This document shows, piece by piece, positions 1 to 14,107 of a stretch of DNA of 64,000 bases. The stretch is from Bugulina stolonifera (taxonomy: Eukaryota > Bryozoa > Gymnolaemata > Cheilostomatida > Bugulidae): NCBI GenBank assembly GCA_935421135.1, contig OW285188.1, positions 16,407,233 through 16,471,232 of the forward strand. Direction: 5' to 3'. Position 1 is the stretch's first letter. Every line of letters begins with the position of its first letter. The notes beneath the pieces were generated by a model. The model made no database searches and was not told the DNA's origin. It saw nothing but the letters and a program-made list of their open reading frames with translations. The translations under genes were made by a program, and so were the position numbers.

Positions 1-237
1 TTTGCTTAGCCTGCAGATCCAGAGAACTGAGTCAAAAATCTTACCTACATGTACATACCAACAGAACTAAATTGAATTTACCTTCTCAATTACGAATAAC
101 ATAGCAAGAAATCAAGTAGAATATAAACAATGGATTGCAGTATTTATGTGAACCTTGGTGCCCCACCCACACTTATCTTCCAACAGCAGGAACGGAACTT
201 CATAACGGTATCATTATTAGGAAGAAGACAAATCTAA

Positions 238-243
238 TTTATT
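238..243 (-). terminator. Polyadenylation signal AATAAA for MAM gene A
   Basis: AATAAA on the minus strand lies four bases beyond the TAG stop at 248-250. It supports the reading that gene A ends here rather than splicing onward from the donor at 257-258. The extremely short spacing resembles that seen after Evx in this window. Confidence 0.4.
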
Positions 244-247
244 AATG

Positions 248-3200
248 CTATTGTTTACCTGCGGTTTGTCCTTGAGCTTTTCCAACATTCCCTCCTGACG
301 TAGGTTTGGCGGTTTGTTTCACTGTTGATATAGGTTTAGAGCTACCTGAATCTTTTCCACTGGTTTTCGTAGTAGGTGTAATTGTGGAGATGGTAGTAGA
401 ACTAGAGGTAGTAGAACTAGAGGTAGTAGGCGAAGCAGTGGACGATGGTGGTAATGCGGTTGATGGTGTCTGCTGAGATACTGGTGGTTTAGTTGGTGGG
501 TTCGTAGGTGTAGGATTAGTAGAAGGAATATTACTACATGATGATAATCTGTCTATTACAATATCATCAATAGCTATGTCTCCAAGTACAACATTCAAGT
601 GACCATCGTCATGATTATGTTGAATTACACCTTCAAATACTATCTGGAAGTCCAAGGCTGATGATAGATCTAGGTTAACGGACTGGGAGATCCACCTGTT
701 TCCTTGATTTCCACTCTTAGAAAAAACTTCTACAGGTGGGAAGAAACCTTTTCTAAGTGTGACCTTTAAGCTTCCCATATCAGTGTTGGTTCCCCACATG
801 TGGTACCAGAAAGTGAGACAGGCAGTGTTAGATGCTAGTTTGAAATATGGAAGAGAGGCTAACCTGGCTACTGATCCACTGTTCTTATATGATGCTCTGA
901 TGTACATGAAGTAGCCTACAAGATCAACACCGCGCCATAAGAAGTTACTCTATGTATGCATCTGCGTATGCATCCAATTAATATATTATCAAACAACCCC
1001 CAAAAATTGAAAAGCATAGCCCAATACTACATTTGTATTTGTGCAAATTTTACATTCAAGGAATTGGACATAAGTTAAACCTTTAGATTACCGAGTGAGA
1101 AAAATAGCCTAAGTGACCAAGACCTGAATGTACAGCCTTGCACAGCTGTATTGTGGACTTGATGCTATTCGAATGACTAGCAGAAGAAGAACTGAGTTCA
1201 ATGGGTTACACTTACAGTATTACACTGGAATGTAGGCTGGACATCAGCTTCAACAGCTGCTCTAGCATATTTCACCTGATGGACAGGCTACCCAGAATGA
1301 AACATCTACCATGGATGTTACAACAATTGTTTTGACTGCTATTTTTATAGAACCCTCATTTTTAACGAGTCACACACGACTAACTTGTAAATGCCTGACT
1401 ATCACTCTATGGACGAAGTGCAGCCCAGAATAATGTGTCCTCTCCAACAACAATTGTTTTGACTGCTATTTTTATAGAACCCTCATTTTCAACGAGTCAC
1501 ACACGACTAACTTGTAAATGCCTGACTATCACTCTATGGACGAAGTGCAGCCCAGAATAATGTGTCCTCTCCCCCCCCCCCCCCCCCCCCAGAAGATAGG
1601 CTACTAGAACTTTTGTTCTTTATAAAATACAGTACTGTAGTATGCTATTTACTTTGTAGCTCTCTTGCAATCGTTAGCCCCCATACCTATACCATTTACA
1701 TGTGTAGTCATAACTATTATAGCAGATGCTACCCTCTGCCATATAAATATCTCTTAGCCACAAATACATTGGTATCTAAAAGTATGCTAACTACCTACCA
1801 GTGCCATTCCCTGTAGTGTGATCATAAGCTGGACCCGTATCACCTGACCACAGCTTAGTATTTGCACGGACCCAATCAAACTGGTCATCTCTTTCCTGAC
1901 TATAACCACAGAGGGCGCTGTTATCAAATGTGCAAGTCTGTAAGCACAATACAGGCATATCAGGCACAAAATATGCAGCACTTCGTACAGAATATGGAGA
2001 ATATTAAGAAATAAGTTCTGGATTATGAAATAAAATATCTGCTAATTATTTCTATATTATGATGTCCAATGATACACTCTTTCAGTTACCAACCATGATA
2101 GTCATCAGTCTAGAAACCTTTAGAAAACCTGAACCTCTGAATGGTGTCATGCCTGTACAGTGGTTCTGTGATGTGAAATTTGAAGTTACCCCCCCTTTCT
2201 TTCTTAAAAAAGAAAAGAGAGAAGATAACTCTGTAGACTTTACAAGTACAAGTACTTACCACAATAGGTGAAGGAGTGGTGGTGGGCGTTGTCCAAGGTG
2301 TAGTAGTAGGTGGTGTAGGTGTACTAGTAGGTGTTGTAGTGGTAACAGTAGATCCCTCTGTAGTGGCTACTGTAGTGGTAGCTACTGTCACTGGACTCTG
2401 TACTCTGTCAACTGCATAACAGAATATAACAATCATGTAACCTTATGCTACACATCACAGGCACCAGCACAATAACATAGTAGAATATAAACAATCCCTA
2501 TCTCTTACATCTGTGCTATCATATGGTCTCCAATGCTCCAGACTACAGTGGTTCTCTGGTGGTCAAGTAGTCAAGAATAAAAACTAGAATGCTTTTTTCA
2601 AAAAAATTTACTTTTCATGATTAGTAGGAGAGCTTTACAAAGATGTGGACCCCACTCCAGTTTTGTGGTTTACTAGTAGAGATAATACAAGAATGCATGA
2701 TTACTGGTCACACTAAGGAGTTGCCCTCTCTCATTATTGATAGTCATATTACGTACAGCTAAATAATAATGCTCCTGTCTAGTCCTACATGTAAATACCT
2801 TGGGTGAAACGGCAGAGCTATGTGGGTCAATACTGAGATTGCCTGCATAAAGGATGGGGAATATGACAGAGAGGCTGTCAGGATGGCTAGATTATGTACA
2901 GTCCACTTGGTAACTCATGTTGACCAATAATAGCCATCATATCAGCCAGCTGAAGGCCTCCAGATGAGAAGAAATACATCACAGTGCCAAATGCCAAATA
3001 ATTGACCTACTTACTGCCAAGACTACTGCACTGAATTTCCTGGGCTAGTATGACGTCATCAATGGCTATATCTCCCTTTACTGTATGGAATCCTGTATAG
3101 CTGTGCTCTATGGTACCTTCAAACTCCAAGTATACTTGATTCTGGCTAAATGTTATATCTACAGATGCAACCTTCCAGTCTGTTCCTTGGCTACCTGCCA

Positions 3201-6200
3201 ACAAAGTAAAATCAGTATGTCAGTGTTAACATAATGTAGACCAGTCAGCAGTGGTGACTCAGAAGTTGGGAGTAAAGAAGAGAGAAGACAACTTCTGTTT
3301 TTGATTGATAACATGGTGTACACAGTAAATATTTAGCAAAAATCTTTAGGATCTATGACCACATTAGATAAATTGCCTGCTTTATAAAACATCTTTATCT
3401 CATTGCCCATTGGTCAATAAAATGGCTCAATTTATTTTTGATGTAAAAATTTTCAACTGCCACTGAGGTTTGGACCATCATAGTCTATTTTCAAAAGTTA
3501 TCTTTACACTGCCTCTACACCTAGGATAATTGTGGCCATTTTCACCTATTTACACGCACAGTGATTGTGAAATAATTACAAGCTGTTTTAATCAGAGTAA
3601 ATGACTCAAGAGTGAAGATTCTGAACTCAACTCAAAAACTGCAATAAAATCCTGACAACATGGACTTGTTATACATGTATTACCTGATTTTGTAAATATA
3701 GTTGTCGGTGTTGCAGGAGGGTATCCCAGTCTGACATTGAGTGTCCCCATATCTGTACCATTCATGTGGTAAGAGAACCTAAGGCAAGCTCTGCTTCCTG
3801 AGGTAACAGCCATCAGACCAGTCTGTACTCTAGCCTTAGAGCCAGAGGTTTTGTAGTTTGAATTGATGTACATATAGTGGCCTGTATGTTAAACAAGTAA
3901 GACAGTTATAGAACAAAGGCAATCTATTATAACTCTGCTAAATTTCCTGAGGGAATTCCAAGTGAAAGTTATGTACAATAATAGTTATTTGTAGAGTTTG
4001 ACAAATAGGAGCTTAGCCTATCCATAGTCATACACAAGAATCAAATATCAGCCTATCAAACGGCTTACACAGGAAATAATTACCTGCAAAAGTACCCTGT
4101 GTATGGTCATTGCTAGGGCCTGTATCCGAGTTATAAGTGGGTCCATTGTGTCTCTGCCATTCAATGGTGGCTGATGAGTCTCGGTACAGATTACATTTGT
4201 CGCTATCAAAATTACAGCCAATCAGAAGAGGAGGCTGTGCAGGGACAGTCGAAGGGGTGGTTGGAGCTGCTGTGGACATACTGGTTATTGTTGCCCCTAG
4301 GATAACACCATACGATATATATTATAGTTTAGTTGTAGTGACATCATCTGCAGAGATGTCATCAATAGATAATTCTTATTATAATACAAAGGTGATAATG
4401 TCTAATTACAAGAGTAAAATTCATCAAGCATATGACTCTGTGTATTAACAATCACAATGCTTCTGTGGAAACGCTGTAACACAGTATCATAAACTATCCT
4501 ATTTTGGAGCATAGTGTATTGAATGTACCCATTATAATATGCAGGTTCGGGCTCCAAGTTACCACATTACTACTCATGAACAGTAAGCCTAGTAAGCCTA
4601 GTAAGGTGGACCAATAAATCAATGACAAGCAGACATACTTCAATAAACAGTATGACATGCTTATAACCACACACTATACAAAGAGATGCTACCTTGGCAG
4701 TTGGTGGTAGAGAGAGAGACATCATCTATAGCAATATCTGAGTCAGAGTTATCTCCTCTTACAGCAGTTATAATAACTTTAACAGAACCTGTTGGTAACA
4801 GTGCACTCCCTTCATACCATTTGTTACCTCTGTCACCTGTAACAGTACAATAGAGTGTTATGTGTATATTCTCCCATTTACATTTGCACACCATAGCCTA
4901 TCTTCACAAGGTTTAGTAATAAAGGAAACAATTCTAGAAATACTGGCTAGAAGAAGTTCAAAGTATGTGACACTCAGTCGAATCCTTGGAAAGAAGACGG
5001 AGGAAAAGCCAAGAGGGGAAAACTATAAAATATTGCAATTGATATAATTATTCTAAATGCTAATGCTTGTTCAATGTTTCACGTTCCATGACTATCGAAG
5101 TTTCATTTTCAAGTATAAGGAATGGTATTCAGTAAAACATTAAATGCAGGAACATAATAAATTGAAAATTGTTGTTTGTGGCTTGATTCTTGATGTGATG
5201 TGATAATTATCACGCATCACGATGCTTCGCACTGCCGAAAGCTGAAATTATCCCATTACTTTTACACAGACAGCACACCCTAATGAAGATGAGTGAATGC
5301 ACATTGTACAAGAAAATGTGTTAATCTGATTAACTATGTGACAGTCATCGCTGTGTTCATGCAAATCTAATTTAGGATGTATGTGTACTTAATAAAGTGT
5401 TTACCCGTTTGACTCCAGATCTCTTGGCTAAGACCATCAACGTCTGCAGATATTTTCAGCTGACCCACACCAGAACCAAACATGTGGTACCAGAATTTGA
5501 AACAGTAGTAAGTCTGATCAAACTGTGGAGTCTCCGCTACAGCTGATTTGTTTGGTCGCACACCAAGACCTTGCATGTATAAGAACTTTCCTACAACGCA
5601 ATCCAAACTTTAACTCAAGTAACATTATGATCAACATTCATATATACACGCTACAGCAGAATAGCTGTGTATCGTACAATGTTCATGTTGACTATTACTA
5701 CACACGCAGTGTTGTAGAATTACATTCCTTATCTTATCTGACGTTTGGATCCGACAGTCTAATAAGGATCTACAATTTGTGTTAGAGTAAAGTTTAGATA
5801 TCCTGCGGCTTGATTTGTTGCCATGTTCCATGTGGTTAGAATATATTAAAACAAGAAATTATTTACTAACAAAATTGTAAATTTTACACTCACTTAATTT
5901 TTGTAAAATTATTTCTACGTACCACCCCCACCATTCCCTTTAGTATGATCGAAAGAGGGTCCAGTTGTAGATCTAAAGCCACTAGAGGCTAAGGTAAATC
6001 CAGCACCATAATTAAATTTTGTTATTCCACAGTATGGACTCATAAGTCCATCAAAATCACAGCTCCAAGATGGCCGCTGAGTAGTGGCAGTAGGCGAGGA
6101 AGAGGCTGGAGCAGCAGAAGAAGATGTTGTTGGAGGAACAGCAGTAGTTGGAGGGGTCTCTGCAGTAACAACAATAACAACATATCAATTTTCTCATGAA

Positions 6201-9200
6201 CAATGGGCCCTGATTCTTGTTGATGAAAATTTTTGACATTGTTTAAAGTGGTGAGCAAGTTTCATAAAACACTAATATAGCTTATTCGGTACTGCAACTC
6301 TACAACCAACAGTATGTGCACATTGATTAGCTGCAATATGATGGAACAGCACGCTGTATGTACATTTATATAAACTTAATCTAAAGCATCTTAACAGCTG
6401 CCATTCAGTTAGTCAGTCTACACATCTCAACACTGTACCATGAACTTTGTGCAGCTACTGGGTGATATAACCATCACCCTATTTGTATAATGTAAGTAGT
6501 AGAGATAAGATAAGCGCTATCGGCTGATTTTGAAATTATTCAGTACCACCTCGAGATCTGGTCTATCATGGAATTTCAAGATTAAGATAGAGTTGTACAG
6601 GAAGGTCTCAACAATTAGCTGATAACGTGAAATCATTCTTGCCTTTTCATTGCTGATTGAATACACAAATGGTTGGATAAATATCTCAGAAGTAAACATC
6701 ACGCCCCATTGAGAGTGTATGGGACATACCCAATAACATAACATATTATTACATCACCGTATTTTACATTTACTCTGTTTACAAGATCTGACTAGCTAGC
6801 ATTAGAATGTCGAACAATAAGGATGACATAGTCCCCACTGCGAGAAGGACCTATTGCCGTAGAGTAGGCTTTGTAAACATGCTGAGACTTTAATCATTTA
6901 TAATTCATTTTATGCGTCTCTCCTCCCTCCAAATCCATTCTCCAACAGCAGATTACAAGCAGCACTAACAGTGAGTATTTGTATTGTTGCTGACTGTGCA
7001 TTGAGTAGTAGTCCTCATAAACTGGAGCCTAGTGTAAGAACTGGGCTCCGGGTGAAACAGGTCACCTTTTAACCTTGAGAGTGTATGAGATTTGAACCTG
7101 TGACCTTCCAGTCTACAGATCAACAAGTTGACCACTGTCCATGTGAACTATAAAATTACCAGTTTGCTCTCAGTATTTCTGGGAGAAGAAAATGGCTTAC
7201 CTGATATATCAGAACATTGCCCATCTGTATCTATAATAATATCATCAATAGCGATATCTCCTGTATTATCACCATAGTTAGCTCCAGATGTGTAAGCATT
7301 TATAACAACTTGCATCTGCAGTTCCTGACCAGCTGGAAGATTCAGGTTCATATCTGCCCTTAGCCATTGGTTTCCTTGGCTACCTGCCAATAAAATGTAC
7401 TATATTTAATCAAGATGCAGGAATTATCTCCCACACAATCGTAGAAAGGGCGACTACCACAAATCATAGACCTATAGTTAAAGTGTTATTATGTTAGAGT
7501 GTAATATTCTATAAACTGTCAAGAGTGCTGGGTGTATTAACAAGAGGTTCAAAGTTCAAATTCGGTCAATAACTGTCGATGCTGGGGATAAGGGGATCGG
7601 GCAGGACATACGACTGTAGGCTACTGGTCTGCACCACATAGCAACCTCATCATTCTACTAGCATAGCGATAACGCGTTCCCTATGACTGAATTCAGCTAC
7701 TAGGGTGGAAATTATAAAATTGACGATTTATAAGATGTCTTCATGACCTAAACTTTGTTCACAGTTTAATCTGGCCATAAGATTTTCATCTCACTATGGT
7801 GCAGATGGTGGGATGGTAGCACTTCTTGCCCAAGTCAAGTGGCCATCTAGACTATTTTATTTGTTACTGAAGTTAGTCAAAGAGGTAGCGAAGACACTTG
7901 TTATAATAGTCTATATTCATCCAACTCCTACCTGTACGTTCAAAGGTAGCCACCACTCCAGCCTGTGTATTATCATACACAAACACAGAGAGTGTACCAA
8001 TATCTGCCCCATGCATGTGGTAATAAAACTGGACACAACCTCCAGAGTCTGAGCTAGATTTTGTGTAACTTGGTGACGATAGTTGAGCATGACTTCCATT
8101 TACTTTCATACTTGAGTCAATGTATGCAAAGTGACCTGAAATATAATATGGAAATGAACTATGATGATAAACATAGGATTCCAAAGCATGATGTCTTCTG
8201 TAACATTAAGTAGCCTATTGGAGGAGTTTTCAGTCCCAATGTAGGCTATAGAAAGAAAACGGCCCTTGAAATACAGACCTCTGCAGTCAATAGGTAATTT
8301 CTCTGATATCCACTGCATAAAATAGTTGAATTGAGAGTTATAAAACAAATCAAGGAGTAAGAGGGAAACCAACCTCAAACCCCCTCTTACTCCTTGAATG
8401 AACTGTCTTAGCACAACATATCACCCTGTATTAAATATAATGACCGGAAGTCAGTACAAGTGCAAACAATAATATGCAATAATATACAGTGTACAATGTA
8501 TATTCATTAGTATTAATAGTTTATACAAATTTTGGAGTTGTCTTACAACAATACAATAGTCCACTTGATTCATATTACACACTGTACAATTCACGGAAAG
8601 GAGATAATACAAAATTTTCAGCACTGCACAAATTATATCTTTCACAATTGTTTTGACATCACCAACTGCACATAATATGATATGTTACACGCATACACAG
8701 ATCAGAACAGCTAGTATCTCATACATATTATGTGGATAATGCGAAGAGAGCCCTTGTGAGCAATGTTCAAGAACTACTAAAGATTAAGAACCCTTGTGTA
8801 GATAAAACTTTTCCAACCTGAATACCAGAAGTGCATCAAAACAGCACCCAAGATGTAAAGCATAGAACAAAATGGAAAACTAAACACCAAAAAATATTAT
8901 TTTGAGAGTTATTAGGAGGAAGAAGGAAGACTATAACAATTCCATACCTTCCTCAACCCAACCTACAAAATCTCCATCACAGTTGAATTGGAAAACAGCC
9001 AATAGATGATAACCTCATGGCAGACTATCTAAATTGTCATCAGTGATTACCAGAGTAGCGTCAAGTTCCAGTAACACACTATGTTGACTGAAATCAACCA
9101 AAAGAAGTCAAGAGGGCTGTATCCAAGGCACTTCTAGCCAGTATCATGAGAGAAGTAGATCTCAGGCTATCAGGGTCACACTTGAACATTGGCATTGTAG

Positions 9201-10934
9201 ATTACAGGCCGTGTTTGTAATAGAATAGGTCAGCCCACAATGATTGTTTAGTGAAATGGGTCAGCAAATAATTCCAAACACAAAGGATAGAGACATGCTA
9301 CAAACTCTAATCAAATTTGACTTAGTTTCACCGATTCAAACTTTGCCCACTACATCAATATTTATTCAATGAGATCAGCCCAATTTCTAGAACTTCCAGG
9401 CACATAGACAACTCCTTCTGCAGTTAATCATTTTATAGAATTGCTGCAGATTTAAGGATTAGATATGAAAACAAACATTTACGTAAACTTTGGAAGAGAT
9501 GCAGGAAAGAGGGTAGACTGCATGTCATCTGTCCAACCTCTATATACAAATATTCTCCTCTGGACACAATAATACTGACCATTATTTTGGCAGCTCACAA
9601 TGACAACAGCAACGCACAACATGATTGGAAAAATACAGCATCAAATTTTGGCAGCAAGTTGAATTAGCTGAATGGAAAGTAAAATAATTGTTTCAAGGTA
9701 AATCAAGGAGACAAAAAACCGAGTTAATCAGAATGTGAAGGCAAAGGTAATATCCAAGTACAAGCAAGTAAGACACCAGTGTTGATTCTTGGCCAAATTA
9801 CTACCAACCCATCTGTTAGACATTACTTACAATTATAATGTGTATTCACAAGAGTCAATTCACAACCAATCTCAGCATTAACTATAATATTCTACATCTA
9901 TGCACAAATAAATATAACAAACACACAGCAAATCTACAATACAATCTACAAAGAATTGATGTTTGAACAGGGCCAAAAGCATAATAGGCCTGATACCATG
10001 TACCATGTACCACTTGTCTTGGGCCAACAATTATTTTATCAATTACTAGTATAATTGGCTCATAGAAACAAGAACATTTTAATTACCTCCTAGGTCACCA
10101 GTATGGTCAACATCTGGCCCTGTGCCAGGTGTAGATGTTGCAGCATTAGCAAGACCCCAGTTGAATTGATCACCAAATAGAGTCTGAGTGAACATGCAGT
10201 ACGTAAAGTCAGGTATAGGGTATCCAAATGCATATCTGGTGAAGGTACAGTTGACTACCTGGGTTGATTCTAAAATATACAAGTATAGTATATATACATT
10301 ATAAAATATACAAGTATAGTATATTATATATCAACTCAATATGCAATGGGAGTCATAATGACTAACATACCTGTGTGCACTGAACATCATCTTGTATCTA
10401 CTGTAGATTTGTGGAATTCCTTGTTGCTGTACCAACTAGTTGGTATGGTACTGAGAAAAATTTAATTGCAGAACTGACGTTTTATACCAAATAAAGGACT
10501 TAGTGTAACGAAATCCGCCCACGTTCTTACAAAGTTGGTTAATTAGTTGTAACAACCCACTAATCCGTGTTTAAACTTCAGCAAGTAAAATTTGGCTATA
10601 ATATTTCCTGAAGAGACCTTACAGCCACAAGTTCTCCTGGAGATTTTGTACCAAGGCTATGGAGAGAGGGCATTGGGGATATATCACTTCCAACCAAAGT
10701 AAATGGTATGATGTAGTAGCCTATTTATAGCTATAAAATAGTATGTTATTATTTGTTCAAGGGTAAACTATGTATATAAATTGCAGTTTTACAGATCTAC
10801 CGGTATTGGTAAAGCTTATTCTCTAAAATATAATATTATTAATAGTATAACAGCCTGTAGAAAGATGTTAGAATATTACCTGAGATTTGGAAAAGTGCAA
10901 ATAGTAAACCAAAGTTCCTTAGCAGCCGACACAT
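248..10934 (-). CDS. MAM gene A: secreted four-MAM-domain protein with Ser/Thr/Pro-rich tail
   Basis: Exons in transcript order: 10880-10934, 10087-10269, 7932-8135, 7201-7383, 5923-6159, 5405-5590, 4693-4836, 4084-4296, 3684-3881, 3015-3194, 2260-2411, 1799-1937, 248-915. All junctions are GT-AG, the phases agree (phase 1 except the 2260/1937 junction, phase 0), and the sum is 2742 nt, predicting 913 aa. Exon 1 encodes a signal peptide starting MCRLLRNFGLLFALFQIS. Four MAM domains follow; the first three are each spread over three exons, the fourth has its last two parts fused in one exon. Each shows the family pattern: N-terminal Cys, DHT motif, FWYHM-like core, GDIAIDD near the end. Thr/Pro linkers separate the domains. 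MAM domains usually mediate extracellular adhesion; partners are unknown here. No transmembrane segment is seen. The stop at 248 is followed by AATAAA (238-243), but a GT donor at 258 would allow further exons outside the window. Confidence 0.8.
1321..1570. repeat. 127-bp tandem duplication next to a C20 tract
   Basis: Two nearly identical copies begin at 1321 and 1448, both starting CAACAATTGTTTTGAC and ending AATGTGTCCTCT; the second runs straight into 20 consecutive C residues (1571-1590). It lies in an intron of MAM gene A (between exons 1799-1937 and 248-915). No coding content is seen. Confidence 0.85.
1571..1590. repeat. C20 homopolymer
   Basis: Twenty C residues in a row directly after the 127-bp duplication. 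Likely length-polymorphic, and a place where assembly errors are likely. Confidence 0.9.
7070..7140 (-). repeat. tRNA-like SINE fragment
   Basis: Minus strand shows an A-box-like stretch (CAGTGGTCAACTTGTTG) followed by GGTCACAGGTTCAAATCTC, a good RNA polymerase III B box. There is no complementary acceptor stem or plausible anticodon arm, so this is a tRNA-derived SINE remnant rather than a tRNA gene. It lies in an intron of MAM gene A. Confidence 0.45.
8351..8396. repeat. Inverted repeat, 15-bp arms
   Basis: Arms CAAGGAGTAAGAGGG and CCCTCTTACTCCTTG surround a 16-base spacer. It lies in the large intron 2 of MAM gene A and could fold as a hairpin in pre-mRNA. Confidence 0.75.
8400..10080. 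other. Large intron of MAM gene A without recognised content
   Basis: AT-rich sequence between exons 10087-10269 and 7932-8135. I see only short chance reading frames, no splice-consistent exon and no clear repeat other than the hairpin at 8351. Confidence 0.5.
10271..10335. repeat. 31-bp tandem duplication at a splice acceptor
   Basis: TAAAATATACAAGTATAGTA occurs twice with about 31-bp spacing, starting at the acceptor of MAM gene A exon 2. The duplication may carry the polypyrimidine tract of that acceptor. Confidence 0.7.
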
Positions 10935-10939
10935 GATGA

Positions 10940-13420
10940 ACACCTGTAGGTTCTGGAGATATGGAAGAGCACCTTGCAGCACCTGAAGACAGCAAGCGCC
11001 TGAGAGTACCTGAGTGCACAGTGAGTTAATAGGCCCAGCTCAGAGCTAGCTAGCAGTATCTGTAAGCATGATAATGTGACAGGAGGATAGTATTTTTGTT
11101 TACACTGTTTAGTGATAAAATATACACACCTATCTCTATCTTATCACAGCTGAGTATCAACCTTAGTTAGGCCACAGCATACACTATCGGATGATCAGTA
11201 AACTGATACTGTGTGGGTGTAGCCCAAGGCCCACAAATTTTGGCCAAACTAGGCTACAGTCCATTACTAACAAATAGGGTTAAAGAAGCAAGTTTAGAGG
11301 GAAGGCTAAACTAGATCAGCAATAAATTAGGTTAGAACAAATGATGCCAGATGGAGTATTTATAGCAGGGGTGCAGGGGTGGATACAGACATTGGTAGTT
11401 CATATAAAAAAGCCAACACTAGCCATGGCAAATTCTAAATTCTTATTAGCTCCACAAAAGGTGTTGATCAGAACAGAAGGATATGGTTGTAGATATTATC
11501 TATGTAATATTTTGAAGAAAAAAATAATAAAGGCGGGAAGATTAGGCTACTAGAACCCAAGTTATTACAATGTACTGTACGTGTAGCTACATTCATTTGT
11601 AGATGGCCTACTGTACACAACACACCTGATCAAACTAATATTATTTAGGTGGGCTTGGTACTCAGGCTGACATTACTGTATAATATACATCACATGCTTT
11701 ACATACCAGCATCATACTTGAGGTTTTAAAACTTACAATAATTATATAATAATTATAGTAGGGATTAGACAGTAAACACATCCAGTGCTATAAATGCATA
11801 TGACTCTCTATATAATATTCCTATATACACATACCTACTATCTGTTACCTACACAGCATAGATTTACTCGTACATACTGTTATATATTTACTTATAGCGA
11901 CAGTGTAGCTTATACAACATTGCTAAATTGTAGACTTCATTAGAATAGAAGCACAGTGAATTTCATGTTACAGGTTGTTTAGATTAATCTGGAGGTGTAT
12001 CAGGAATGGCAACAGAAAAATAACCTGCAAAATAACGTTATTTCTGCGACTTGATTTACACAATATTTTCTTACCAGGGTTTAAATGAACAGCAGTGCCC
12101 CCCCCCCTTCCCCTTCTCTATTCCAAGGGCATGAACATAGGTTGGACCACAGCTAATGATACCTTTAAAATTGCAAACTATTTTTCATAATATAATATAA
12201 TTAGCAGAGCACATGATACTATAACAATATAAATATTATTCTAGTATCATTTTAACTAGTTTTAATTCACAGATAAACTGCAATATGGGGTAAGCAACTC
12301 TGCACTAACCTTCACATAGTAGAGGAGTAAGCATCAGCTCTATCTTCAATACTGGTAACAACAGGAAGTCTTTAGCTCCAACAGCAGCAACAGAAGAAAC
12401 AAGAATGCACCAACTTTCCCTGAGAAAACTGCATGCAAACACTTTGTGACATTAACACTTCCAGTTCAGCAATATGTATTGACCATCTTATGAATTCCTG
12501 GTTGTGTGTGCCAATAATATACACCCATATATCACGCCACAATACATGACACATATTTACATACCAGGAACTATCACACCATGCATCGTATGTTTACATG
12601 TTTGATATATTTACATGTATTGTATTATGAATATTTATGGTATGCAGTTATGGGGTCTACCTTTGCCTACATATCTGATTGCCAAAGATTTACATATCTG
12701 AATATTTTTACACATTTTGAAGAAAATGTCAGATTCAGAATGTGTGATACTGTTGATAAACAAAATAATTTATTATATTATTATTATTTGATTGACAGTA
12801 GGATTAGTATACATATGCATATTTTCTGTATAATTATGCAAACAAAGGAGATAAAAATAGTTTTGAAATCTCTGAAATTACCATTACAATTCATTTGTGT
12901 TGAAAATTATGCATCTAAGTCTTACTTAGTACAAGTAGGCCTACATGCAGGTAATATTGAAAACTAGAATTGTTTTCTCTTGTCTACAAAAAGGAGATAA
13001 CTTTTCCCCTACAATTTTAATAACCAATTACTTGGTTGCACTTGTAAAACATATTATATGGATCCAAGGTTTACCCAGTCAAGAAAAATGCTTAGATGAT
13101 CTGAATCAATGAAGTTGAGTTGAAAATAATATTTTGTGGTGAAATCCCATCCAGGACAAAGCATGGCATATTATAGAAGAGGAAAACTTCAAAATTAAAC
13201 CAATACACCTCAGCTTTGAGCACAGCTAGTAATGCTAGGTACCAACATTGGATCAGCTGTTGTACGGCCTCCGAAAACTTTTAGCAGATTTTAGTTTTAG
13301 AAGGTCAGTCCATTACCTAAAACAATACGGCAACAATATGGTAAGTCTTTTATACTAAAATGACTGACCCAGATAAGAGGTACTAGCAGCTTAGCCTATT
13401 ATACAGTACTCAGTGGAAAC
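10940..13420. other. Intergenic region between the two MAM genes
   Basis: Contains the 5' flank of MAM gene A and the 3' flank of MAM gene B. A C-run followed by CTTCCCC occurs near 12099. The longest open frame (12581-12967, plus) has low-complexity AT-driven composition and no recognisable domain, so I do not call it a gene. Confidence 0.5.
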
Positions 13421-13424
13421 TTGG

Positions 13425-13906
13425 TCAGATTCCAACAAGGAGGTTGCCTCCCCTTCCACATACATCAATAATTTTGTTCGTTGAAATACAGTAACATTGG
13501 CAATACATGTCTTGATACTCTCGTTGACTGTATGCAATGTTGTGGGTTAGTGTATAGAGAGACCAACCTGATATCACGTTGTAAGAATTCCCTATAGCAA
13601 CTATAAAAGGAGGGCGTAGCATTGATATCTTAACATAGCTAATGTACTCCGAACCATCTACAAAATCAAAGGCATTTAAATGAGTTCGGTAACACTGTCT
13701 GAGCAGACGATTCCAGACACACATAATAGTATTGATATATTATATTAGGCAACTCATCTTACCCATATCTAAGACGGCACATGGAGACACTTGAGTTGTC
13801 ATTAGAACCATCTCCTTAAACTGACCAATAGTATTCTTGTTTTCAAAGGGAAAGATGAAGTATTTACCTTCTATAGCAAGCTTTATCAGATTTCCTTCGA
13901 CAATGC
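13425..13906 (-). CDS. Candidate 3' exons of MAM gene B, or a separate small gene
   Basis: Two open segments are flanked by good splice signals: 13763-13906 (acceptor TTCTGCATAG, donor GTAAGATG; includes EGKYFIFPFENKNTIGQFKE) and 13425-13657 (acceptor TTTGATTTTGTAG, ending at TGA; includes SMLRPPFIVAIGNSYNVIS). Both are phase 1 at their 5' ends, and the first leaves phase 1, as in all MAM gene B exons. If joined to the stalk exon through the donor at 14157, gene B would be 772 aa. The second segment has a Cys cluster (MYCQCYC). I do not recognise the fold or family, and no membrane segment is obvious. These may be chance open frames. Confidence 0.3.
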
Positions 13907-13966
13907 CTATGCAGAAAATACATTCTAATGGTATCTGCAATGATCTCTTTAGTAGGTGTAACACGG

Positions 13967-14094
13967 TTAGGCAGGTACAATTTTTATATTGTACTTGTGT
14001 AAAATACGGATGTGGCTTTCAACAAGTCCTACCAATGTCAATATGACACCTGCAATAGCCAGAGTGACTTCAGTCGTGAGGAGTTGCTCTTACA
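13967..14094 (-). other. Possible transmembrane-encoding segment 3' of the MAM gene B stalk
   Basis: On the minus strand an open stretch reads EVTLAIAGVILTLVGLV followed by a basic segment (ESHIRILHKYNIKI) and a stop at 13967-13969. A strong acceptor (GGCTATTGCAG) ends at 14050 inside the hydrophobic stretch and has phase 1, matching the stalk donor, but using it would shorten the hydrophobic span to about ten residues. Whether this is an alternative last exon is unresolved. Confidence 0.25.
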
Positions 14095-14107
14095 TGTAAT
14101 AACTAGG

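Noticed and set aside
2110..2436. Single 108-codon Thr-rich frame as a separate gene
   Set aside because: Only 2260-2411 is exon; the rest reads into introns past a GTAAGT donor and a CAG acceptor. It is part of MAM gene A.
6040..6258. Leu-rich and Cys/Ser-rich minus-strand frames
   Set aside because: Out-of-frame readings of MAM gene A exon 5923-6159, whose true frame gives Thr/Pro linker followed by MAM sequence.
12581..12967. 128-codon open frame on the plus strand
   Set aside because: Composition (Ile/Tyr/Met/Phe/Leu-rich) is what AT-rich non-coding DNA gives; no splice context, domain or family resemblance.
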